A DNA stretch of 64,000 nucleotides from Ahaetulla prasina (Eukaryota > Chordata > Lepidosauria > Squamata > Colubridae), in NCBI RefSeq assembly GCF_028640845.1, contig NC_080540.1:277527524-277591523 (forward strand), in the 5' to 3' direction. The notes under the pieces are model-generated. The model was not told the origin of the DNA, ran no database searches, and worked only from the letters and a program-made list of their open reading frames with translations. The position numbers and the translations under genes are program-made. Below, one piece after another: positions 10,130-19,203 of the stretch. Every line of letters starts with the position of its first letter. Position 1 is the stretch's first letter.

Positions 10130-12344
10130 TTTTTTTTTTTATATAAAGTTTTATTTTTACAATCATATCAAATAGTTCATCCAATGTACAGTTATATACA
10201 ATTAGTCGGGCTTGCCCAGTCACCACCCCCCTTTTTAACACTCTTCCCTCTTCTACCTTCTTCTACTTTCCAAACCTTCCTCTCCTTCTCTTATCTACAT
10301 CCTCTCCTCCCTCCACCCTACACCTTCCTTCTCCCTCTTCTACCCCTCTTCCTTCCTCTTCTCCTCTTTCCTACCTCCTTGATCTCTCATTTGTTTTAAC
10401 AAATTATCCTCAGTTTGCTTAACACCTATTTTTTGATCTAATTTCCATCTAGCTTGTAATTGTCCATATTGGAACCATGTATAATTTTTCCCTTCTTCCC
10501 CCATCTTTTCTCTGGATTTTAATTGTAATTCCCCCTTTTCCATACAAAGAAGTTCTTTATAGGTAACTACCTCCATCTTTTGATATATATTTATATTTTC
10601 TATCATGTGTCTCGGGATTGCCCATATTGGAATCTTTCCATCTAATTTATATTGATATTTCCTCCAAACCCTCAATAATGCATTTCTAATTATATTATTT
10701 TTAAATATTTTATCTACTTTCTTATCATATAATAAATAGGCATGCCACCCATATAACAAACCATAACCTTCTATATTCAAAACTCTTTCCTCAGTTAAAT
10801 TAATCCAATCAGTAATTAATGATAAAACAACTGCTTCATAATACAATTTTAAGTTAGGCATTTTAAGACCCCCTTTCCTTGTATCCTGCATTATTTTAAT
10901 TTTATTCTTGGTTTTTGCCCATCCATACAAATTTATTAACCCCTTTTGCCATTCCTGTAATTTGATATCATTCTTAAGCACCGGTATCATTTGAAATAAA
11001 ATAAAACCTGGGCAAAACATTCATTTTATAGCCGCTATTCTTCCCAACAAGGATAGTTGTAACTTCTTCCAACTCTCCATTTCTTTCCATACCTTCTGCC
11101 ACAATACCTCATAATTATTTTTATATAATTTAACATTTGAAGCTGTAATATATATTCCTAAATAGTTAACCTTTTTAACGATTTCAAAACCTGTAGTTCT
11201 TTCTAACTCTTCTTTTTGTTGTATATTCATATTTTTAGTTATCATCTTTGTCTTTTGCTGATTCACCTTAAATCCAGATACTTTACCATACTGACCAATT
11301 ATATCTTTTAAACCAGTAGCTGAGTATGTTGGTTGAGATACAGTAACAACCAGGTCATCTGCAAAAGCTCTTAATCTGTAATCTTGATGTTTAACTCTAA
11401 TTCCCTTTATTTGATCGGAACCACGTATTTTATTCAAAAGAATTTCTAAAGTTAAAATAAAAAGTAATGGAGACAAGGGGCATCCCTGTCTCGTCCCTTT
11501 CCCTATTTTAAAAGTTTCTGCTAACCCACCATTTACTATTATTTGTGCTGTTTGCTTCTGATATATTGCTTTAATTGCATGGATAAAATAATCCCCAAAT
11601 TGCATTTTTTCTATTACTTTAAACAAAAACTGCCAATCCAATCTATCAAAAGCTTTTCAGCATCCAAAAAAAAAAGCCGCTGAGATTTGGTTGTTTCTTT
11701 CCAAATATTCAAGTAAATTTACAATTTGCCTCACATTATATCTCATCTGCCTACCCTTAATAAATCCTGATTGATCATTATGAATTATTTGATTCATCAC
11801 TGGCATTAATCTATTAGCAAGTATCTTGGCAAATATCTTGTAATCAGTATTTAAAAGTGATATAGGCCTATAATTCTCTGCTTTAATACCATCTCGATCT
11901 TCCTTCGGTATTAACGAAATAAAGGCTGTCCTCCATGAAGGGGGAACATCTCCTCCCATTTGAATTTTATTAAATAACTCTTTAAGTGGTTCAACCATCT
12001 CATTTTGTAAATTTTATAATAAACAGCTGTTAAGCCATCTGTACCTGGTGCTTTACCAATTTTAAGTTGCTTAATTGCTAACAAAATTTCCTCTGAAGTA
12101 ATTAATTGATTCAGTTCTTCTCTTTGATTTTCTGTAAGCTCACAAATATTTTGTTGTTGTAAATATCTTTCTATCTCTATATCATCAATCATATCCCTAG
12201 TATACAACTTACTATAATACTCTAGAAATGCTTTTTTAATCAAATTCTTTTGATAAACTTCCTTACCCCTATATTCTATTTTATCAATCATTCGTGATTT
12301 CTGTTTTTTCCTTATTAAATAGGCAAGCCATCTTCCTGGCTTAT
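10130..12344 (-). mobile_element. 5'-truncated L1 LINE with perfect 16-bp target duplication
   Basis: TGTTAACATATTTCTT is present at 10114-10129 and again at 12345-12360, directly bounding the element. The left boundary carries the T-run of a poly(A) tail, so the element points left. Inside are a 3'UTR (about 10140-10345) and the reverse transcriptase plus C-terminal part of ORF2. The 5' half (ORF1, endonuclease) is absent, as expected when reverse transcription stops early. The intact target duplication suggests a fairly recent insertion into otherwise unique DNA. Confidence 0.93.
10340..12291 (-). pseudogene. L1 ORF2 fragment: reverse transcriptase and C-terminal region, four frameshifts
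   Basis: ORF2 of L1 nicks the target and copies the L1 RNA at the break. Reading right to left, the pieces show GKAPGTDGL (around 12050), NYRPISLLN and DQSGFIKGRQ (around 11770-11870), KGTRQGCPLSPLLF (around 11490), the catalytic FADD box (around 11350), NYLGIYI (around 11160) and a C-terminal region down to 10340. Four frame changes interrupt it: near 12003, near 11666-11675, near 11654 and near 11025. Each looks like a gain or loss of one base in an A/T homopolymer. No premature stop is apparent apart from those created by the shifts. The endonuclease domain is missing because of the 5' truncation, so the copy is dead as an autonomous element. Confidence 0.88.
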
Positions 12345-12477
12345 TGTTAACATATTTCTTGTGGAGCTGATAGGAGCTCTTACCTCATCCTGCCTCCTGG
12401 GATTCTCTCCTTCCATGAGGTGGCCTGGCACAATTGTCTTACATGCACTTTGTGATGTGATGATGCATGGATCATGG

Positions 12478-12945
12478 AATGGAATGGAATAGAATAGAAT
12501 AGAATAGAATAGAATAGAATAGAATAGAATAGAATAGAATAGAATAGAATTCTTTATTGGCCAAGTGTGATTGGACACACAAGGAATTTTTGGTGCAAAT
12601 GCTCTCAGTGTACATAGAAAGACATGATACATTCGTCAAGAATCATAAGGTACAACACTTAATGATATAGGGTAAAAATAAGCAATCAAATTTTACTAGG
12701 AAACAATCAATATCAATATAAATCGTAAGGATACAAGCAACAAAGTTACAGTCATGCAGTCATAAGTGGAAGGAGATGGGTGATAGGAACGATGAGAAGA
12801 CTAATAGTAACAGTAATGCAGCCTTATTGAATAGTTTGACAGTGTTGAGGGAATTATTTGTTTAGCAGAGTGATGGCATTCAGGAAAAATCTGTTCTTCT
12901 GTCTAGTTGTCTTGGTGTGCAGTGTTCTGTAGTATCTATGGTAAT
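12478..12945 (-). mobile_element. 3' end of a pentanucleotide-tailed CR1/L3-like LINE
   Basis: Minus-strand orientation: a 3'UTR matching the ends of the elements at 42728-43487 and 52981-54771, ending in ATTCTATTCTA repeats (plus strand AGAAT array at about 12478-12551). The 3'UTR word GGCCAAGTGTGATTGGACAC is shared by all copies. Coding sequence is almost absent. Confidence 0.85.
12479..12551. repeat. (AGAAT)n microsatellite at a LINE 3' end
   Basis: About 14 near-perfect pentamer units sit exactly at the 3' terminus of the LINE fragment, as at 45899-46000 and, on the other strand, at 43469-43487 and 54750-54771. Confidence 0.92.
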
Positions 12946-13957
12946 CTGTGAAGAAAAAAATTCTGTGAAGAATTGGTAATCTGTGAAGGGGGAAAAAAGG
13001 AGGATTTCGTTAACAACTTTTGCTTTTGCTAGGGGTGGAATCTGTTGCAATGCAATTTACCATTTACTACTCCTATTAAACTTGTGGCAAATTTCTATTC
13101 CTACTAGAAATGTGTGGATTACTCTAAATGTACTCCTTGTAAACAGCATTCCTTTGATGGATCCCATCAAAATTTATGTGAATTATTAAGAAAGGAAATC
13201 CACTTGGGTTGTAGAATAAATACATTTCATCCTGAAAGAAATCTGTACATTCATTCTCTTGCATCCGTAACCCAATCTGTTTACTTTCTCACCCTATGTG
13301 AAAAAAACAAGATTTTCCATAAGAGTTGACAGATCGAGTTGCCTGAGTTAGGTGAGCCAGACAGACCTCTGGTATCTTGCTAGTTGTTCAGTTGTGCTGA
13401 TTCTTGTTGCTTCCAGATCTGACATAGTAGATTACACCATCTCCAGCGTTTTTTGAAACAAGACAAGTGCAATAAACTGTAGTGTTTTTTTAAAAAAAAA
13501 TCAAAGAGACAATCAATAATGTTCTTTTATTCTGGCATGTATCACCTTATGTCTTTTTGAAAATTCCAGCCTCATCTCCTCAGAAGTCAATAAAATAAAT
13601 AAAATTGTCCAGCGATTTTTAATAGATCACAATTTTCCTGCCTGGGGATTCTAAGTCATGAATTTTAAAAAACAGCCCTTGACTCCACAGTAAAATGGTT
13701 TTTCCCTTTGAAACCAAGGGGACATGGATTAGCGAATCTCATCCTGCAACACTAAAACATTAAGGTGATTTAAAACATGATCAGATTGTATGGTTTTGGA
13801 GCTTTGTCATGTTCTGCAAGTGGGTAAATCAAAGAACTTGGAGACATTTCAGAAATAAACTGTAAAAAAACCCTCACATCACAAAAGTTAATACATTCAG
13901 GAAAAAAAAGAAAAAAAGTAATGTTTATTGAAGTATTAATACCTAACAAGAAGTATC
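12946..13957. other. No supported feature
   Basis: Only short open frames and A-runs. Nothing recognised. Confidence 0.5.
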
Positions 13958-14244
13958 AGAGGTGGGTTTCACCAGGTTCTGACCAGTTCTGGAGAACCGG
14001 TAGCAGAAATTTTGAGTAGTTCGGAGAACCGGTAGTAAAAATTCTGACTGACCCCACCCCCATCTATTCTCTGCCTCCCAAGTCCCAGCTGATCGGGAAG
14101 AAATGGGGATTTTGCAGTAACCTTCCCCTGCATTGGGGAGGGAATGCTGATTTTACAGTATCCTTCCTCTGCCACGCCCACCAAACCACGCCCACCAAGC
14201 CATACCCACAGAACCGGTAGTAATTTTTTTTAAACCCACCACTG
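13958..14244 (-). mobile_element. hAT-type non-autonomous element, 287 bp
   Basis: The ends are CAGAGGTGGGTTTC and AAACCCACCACTG (inverted). The flanks AGAAGTAT (13950-13957) and AGTAGTAT (14245-14252) match at 7 of 8 positions, a slightly aged 8-bp target duplication. The inside carries repeated CCGGTTCTCC and ACGCCCACCAA words shared with 31811-32059, 35634-35895 and 46549-46855. Confidence 0.85.
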
Positions 14245-14252
14245 AGTAGTAT

Positions 14253-14636
14253 GCATTATTTATTAATATAGGCATTACTGTTCCACTCAGTACACAAAAA
14301 TAGGTGTCCAGGACAGATTGTTAATGCCAACCCTGGCTTCTGTCTTTCATACTTCTGAAGTGGGAACAAGCTGCAGTGAATCAAGACTCAAGGCAATATA
14401 AGGTGGTGATGGGCTGCTTCCAGAGCTACAGTCAATCACTGACTGAAGCTTTATGTACAATGTTGTCTCTTGGGGTGGGGTGATGGCAGTGCCTTGCAGA
14501 CTAAGAAAAAGGAGATAATGTCACAAGAAAGGAGCACACAACAGTTGGGGACCACTGTTAGTTTCCTCCAGTGGGTCTCCAGTTGATTCAGAGTCATCCT
14601 CTTCTACATTTCTTATCACTTGCATTTACATATAAC
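14253..14636. other. No supported feature
   Basis: Unique sequence without recognisable genes or repeats. Confidence 0.5.
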
Positions 14637-14806
14637 CAGGGCTGGGCTGCTGGGGGTTTACAGGGTTTGGGAGAACCTCTAGCTAAGATTCTGTGCAGTT
14701 CGGAGAACCCCCAAATCCCACTCCTGGCTGGCCCTGCCCACCCCTCCCCTTCCCTTCCCTCCCCTCCCCTCCCAGAAGTCCCCGTATGGCCTGTTTTGAA
14801 TGCAGG

Positions 14807-15762
14807 TAAGTTTAGTTTAGTTTAGTTTTAGTTTAGTTTATTAAATTTCTATACCGCCCTTCTCCCGAAGGACTCAGGGCGGTTTACAGCCAACATAAAA
14901 CAATATACATAAATAGATTAAAAAACACTATAAAAATCTAATTCAAATTTGGCTAAACATTAAAACTATTAAAAATCAGTAGTAAAACCCCAATTAAAAA
15001 CCATAACCCATTAGGCCAGCCCCGCGCGATGAAATAAAAGGGTCTTGAGCTTGCGTCAGAAGGTCCGGAGGTCAGGGAGTGATCATAACCCCAGAGGAAG
15101 CTCATTCCAGAGGGTAGTTGCCCCCACAGAGAAGGCTCTCCCCCTGGGGGTCGCCAGCCGGCATTGTTTGGCTGACGGCACCCTGAGGAGACCCTCCCTG
15201 TGGGAGCGCACAGGTCGATGGGAAGGTATCGGTGGCAACAGGCAGTCCCGTAAATAACCCGGTCCTAAGCCATGGAGCGCTTTAAAGGTGGTTATCAACA
15301 CCTTGAATTGCACCCAGAAGACCACCGGCAACCAGTGCAGCTTGCGCAGGAGAGGTGTTATATGGGAGCCATGAGTGGCTCCCTCTATCATCCGCGCAAC
15401 CGCATTCTGGACCAGTTGGAGCCTCCGGGTGCCCTTCAAGGGGAGCCCCATGTAGAGAGCATTACAGTAGTCCAGGCGGGAAGTGACGAGGGCATGAGTG
15501 ACTGTGCACAAGGCACATGAAGGGGCGCAACTGGTGAATCAGGCACACCTGATAAAAGGGTCCCCTGGCGACGGCCATCAAATGTTCTTTTAACGACAGC
15601 CGAGCGTCCAGGAGAACACCCTAGTTGCGAACCCTCTCCATAGGGGCCAATAACTCGGCTCCCACAGTCAGCGATGGAACCATCTGACTGTACCGGGACG
15701 CCGGTATCCACAGCCACTCAGTCTTGGAGGGATTGAGTCAGAGCCCGTTCCTCCCCATCCAC
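14807..15762 (-). mobile_element. 5'-truncated L2-clade LINE nested in the hAT element
   Basis: The 3' end is on the left: a TTTAG-repeat tail, then ATACCGCCCTTCTCCCG and the ACTCAGGGCGG box, the characteristic L2 3' end also present at about 19240 and 63880. The pentamer GCAGG at 14802-14806 and 15763-15767 may be a short target duplication. It contains the C-terminal part of the reverse transcriptase ORF only. Confidence 0.85.
15083..15717 (-). pseudogene. L2 LINE ORF2 C-terminal fragment
   Basis: The minus-strand translation includes HALVTSRLDYCNALYMGLP, RRLQLVQNAVARM, HITPLLRKLHWLPV and FKALHGLGPGYL, the conserved thumb and C-terminal region of L2-type reverse transcriptases. The catalytic FADD/YADD part lies outside the truncated element. 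At least one frameshift separates this segment (15083-15511) from the upstream piece (15436-15717). It is non-functional. Confidence 0.85.
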
Positions 15763-16024
15763 GCAGGGCATGTGTGGAAGCTCAGTGAGGGCAAAAAATG
15801 GGCCTACTGGAAGTTTAGCAAGGGCTGAAATGGGCCCATTTCTGGCCTCCAGAGGGCCTCCGAAGTCTGGGGAGGCAGTTTTCGCCCTCCCGGAGGCTCA
15901 AAGAAAGTCTCTGAAGCTGTGGTGCAGGAGGCTGACTAGGCCATGCCCACCATATCCACGCCCACCCAGCAACCAAGCAGAGAACCCCTTGATAAAATTT
16001 TTGAAGCCCACCCCTGCATATAAC

Positions 16025-17029
16025 ATATGCTCCTTCCCTTCTGGCAACCATGGCTTTATCATTGCTATGAGTTTAGATGCCTCCCTCTTGGTTCTATCAA
16101 GAGCCTCGTTGGAGCTGCAGCTGCCCCATAAAATGAACAAACACATCTCCAGTTTTAAAGTGAAGCAGTATTCATTTAACATTGATTTCAGACCCTTGCC
16201 TGTTCCTTGAGCTATTAATGAAATCCATACTTGGCTTTTAAAGGCCTGAATTAAGCCCTTATCCAAACAGCTTCTATTGAAATATATCTATTATCCAAAA
16301 GAGTTTGTGAGCTGCAGACATTAGAACAGAGGCTTTTAAAAATTATTTTAATATGGATTAAAGAAAAAGATTGGATAATGCCAGAAATGAAACAATTATA
16401 TTACATGAAATAAATGCTTGGCCTTATTGCCATGCGCTCAAAAGCCCGATTGAGCTTATTATCAGGGGATGTCTTATTTTGGGGGAAACAGGGTATTATT
16501 TTAGTTTAATCAATAAATAAGAAATAACAATTCACTAAAAATCCTGGTTTATGTTATTGCAGGAAGTGGGCAAAATTTATTTACAATACCCATGGCTCTA
16601 CCCTCCCATTTATAAGATGAGCACAAGATACAGTGGATGGAATGAGATAAAGTAGGTTGATTGGGTTACACTTATATGAAACAAGATTCTGTTACTATTT
16701 GTGGTAGAATCTCAGAGTATCTTCTCTAAAAGAACTGATAAGCTTATTCTGAGGTTTACAGTGCAATTTTCGTGCATTTCCTGCCTCCAGATGGTTACAA
16801 ACTATACTATTATTTTCAACAATTGCAGTCTAGTAGATCTTCTGAAGGTTTTAGGGGCCAGAAAATTGTCTAATTTTGCTTACAGTTTATAGACTTGTTA
16901 TAAGTTCATTGATGTTAAGCCATTCATAATAAATAAAACCTATGCTTTGCCTGTAGATGATCCAATATTCTGTGTGCAGCATTCCCAGTTAAAAAAATAA
17001 TAGTAAAAACAAAAGAGGTTTATCTAAGT
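16025..17029. other. No supported feature
   Basis: Apparently unique. A short stretch at 16460-16500 resembles the end of a common reptile repeat, but I cannot assign it. Confidence 0.45.
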
Positions 17030-17745
17030 GGCCATTTGCAGGAGGTAACATTAGGCTTGAAACTCAACATTAAGAAAACTAAGATCATGGCATCCAGCCT
17101 TCTCAATTCCTGGCAGATAGAAGGGGAAGAAATGGAGATAGTGACAGATTTTATTTTCCTGGGCTCCAAGATCACTGCAGATGGGGATTACAGCCAAGAA
17201 ATTAAAAGTCGCTTGTTCCTGGGAAGGAAAGCTATGGCAAATCTAGACAGGATACTATAAAGCAGAGACATCACCCTGCCAACAAAAGTGTGTATAGTCA
17301 AGGCTATGATTTTCCCATTTCCAATGTATGGCTGTGAAAGTTGGACCATAAGGAAGGCTGAGTGCCAAAGAATTTAGGCCTTTGAACTATGGTGCTGGAG
17401 AAGACTCCTGTGAGTCCCTTCGACTGTAAGGCGATCTAACCGGTCAGTCCTAGAGGAGATCAATCCTGACTGCTCTTTAGAAGGCCAGATCCTGAAGATG
17501 AAACTCAAATACTTTGGCCACCTAATGAGAAGGAGGGACTCACTGGAGAAGAAAAGCCTAATGCTGGGAATGATTGAGGACAAAATAAGAATGGGACGAC
17601 AGAGAATGAGGTGGCTGGATGGAGTCACTGAAGCAGTAGGCGTGAGCTTAAATGGGCTCTGGGAGATGGTACAGGACAGGAAGGCCTGGAAGAATATTGT
17701 CCATGGGGTTGCGATGGGTTGGACATGACTTTGAGACTAACAACA
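17030..17745 (+). pseudogene. BovB (RTE-clade) LINE reverse transcriptase C-terminal fragment
   Basis: The translation shows LKLNIKKTKIMAS, FIFLGSKITADGDYSQEIK, GRKAMANLDRIL, PMYGCESWTIRKAE, LKYFGHLMRR and RMRWLDGVTE, in the order found in BovB/RTE ORFs. It comprises the end of the RT and the C-terminal region, cut by several in-frame stops (for example at about 17260). The element is 5'-truncated and ends near an ACA repeat at about 17745. Known: BovB is abundant in squamates and is the classic case of horizontal transfer to ruminants. This copy is clearly inactive. Confidence 0.88.
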
Positions 17746-17798
17746 ACAACAACATTAGGCTGGAGAGACAGTTATTCAGTATCTTGGAGCTAACACAG

Positions 17799-17800
17799 AT

Positions 17801-17866
<66 letters not shown>

Positions 17867-17930
17867 CAGATAGACGATAGGTAGATAGATAGATAGATGA
17901 TAGACAGGTAGACAGATAGATGATAGATAG
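17799..17930. repeat. (GATA)n microsatellite at the left edge of duplicated copy A
   Basis: An array of GATA with GACA and GGTA variants. The shared sequence of the large duplication starts immediately after it. A similar array (24120-24215) precedes the second copy. Confidence 0.92.
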
Positions 17931-18430
17931 TTCTGAAATCCATTTATTAATCCACATCCTGAAATTGTAATTATTTTACTTCTTTGACATAGTTGTCCAT
18001 AAATAAGAACTTTTGGGTCTTAAAAGGTGAATGATTTAATCCAGTTTTGGTTTTGGATCTCAATCTCTCTGGGGTTCTGAATTCACTTGGCAACTGAGCA
18101 AAATCCCTTTTAGCACATGGAGATATTTGTATGTCAAATATCCCAATCTTGCAAGAGTTAAGGCAAACAATGAGACTGAATTTACTGAAATGTAATAAAA
18201 TCTGTGTAACCTAAGGACTTGGGACTTAGTTATTTATTGTATTTCACTGTAATAACGTGTTTTTTATCTCACCTTTCCCTTCAAATGCCATGTTTAATTA
18301 CTGGCTGCTCTTTTGTTGGCTTCCTATGACTAATATTTCAGTTGAGTCATAGCATGTCACTATTTCTTTTTCTTGATAGGTCTTTCACCAATTTTATTGC
18401 AACTCCAAGTATTAGCTCAAGGCCTGAGGA

Positions 18431-18433
<3 letters not shown>

Positions 18434-18468
<35 letters not shown>

Positions 18469-18470
18469 TT
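18434..18470. repeat. (AC)n microsatellite
   Basis: A perfect dinucleotide run. The equivalent run in copy B (24718-24740) is shorter. Confidence 0.95.
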
Positions 18471-19203
18471 ATTTTACCCTCTGTCAAGCTTTCATAAACA
18501 GAATCATATTCCACCTATTTTATAAGAACACACATCATCCAATTTCCTCTTAATATCTGTAATACAAAATAAAGAACACTTACAGTATCTGCAAAGTGGC
18601 TAACCATCTATAAGTTGATGGTGCATATTTTGGAGTGTCATTTGTTACTCTACGCTCCACCCCTAAATGTTCATTGATTTAATGGCTGACTGCTCTGCAA
18701 AGAGGTCTTTTGTGGTCTGCATTTCTACTTCCATCCTCTGTGCTCGAGCCTACTACTTGCACATTCTTTAGCCTGATCTATTATATTTCCTGACATGGAT
18801 AGATTAAATAACAATCTATTTTTCTTCATTGTACTGCTACATCACAGGAAATTCTAAATATCAACTAATGAGGAGATTTTTGTTCTTTTAAGTAAGAGGT
18901 GTCAAACTTAATTTCATTGAGGGCCACATCAGCGCTGTGGTTGGCCTCAGGGGGCTGAGTGAGCGTGGCTGACTGGGTGGGTATGGCCAACTGAGTGGGT
19001 GTGGCCAGCTTGATGACACTCCCCAAACTGCTGGCATATTTCCTCTTTGCACTGGGTAGACTGGGCTGAAGCCACGTTGGTCCAATATTTCTACACATTG
19101 GGTAGACCGGGCTGAAGCAATGCAGGTTGGCCCCTTACATTTTCCAAGATGGTCCCTTGGTCCAGATCTGAACACGTTGTGGGCCAGATGTGGTCCACGG
19201 GCC

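Larger units (their letters stand above)
14637..16016. mobile_element. hAT-type non-autonomous element split by an L2 insertion
   Basis: The 8-bp repeat CATATAAC lies at 14629-14636 and 16017-16024, bounding ends CAGGGCTGGGC and GCCCACCCCTG. Without the nested L2 the element is about 420 bp and corresponds along its length to the copy at 38503-38949. The L2 entered at a GCAGG site inside it. Confidence 0.9.

Noticed and set aside
17799..17930. GATA arrays as evidence for a sex-chromosome (Bkm-like) location
   Set aside because: Short GATA arrays are common across squamate genomes. Three small arrays do not support a W or Z assignment.
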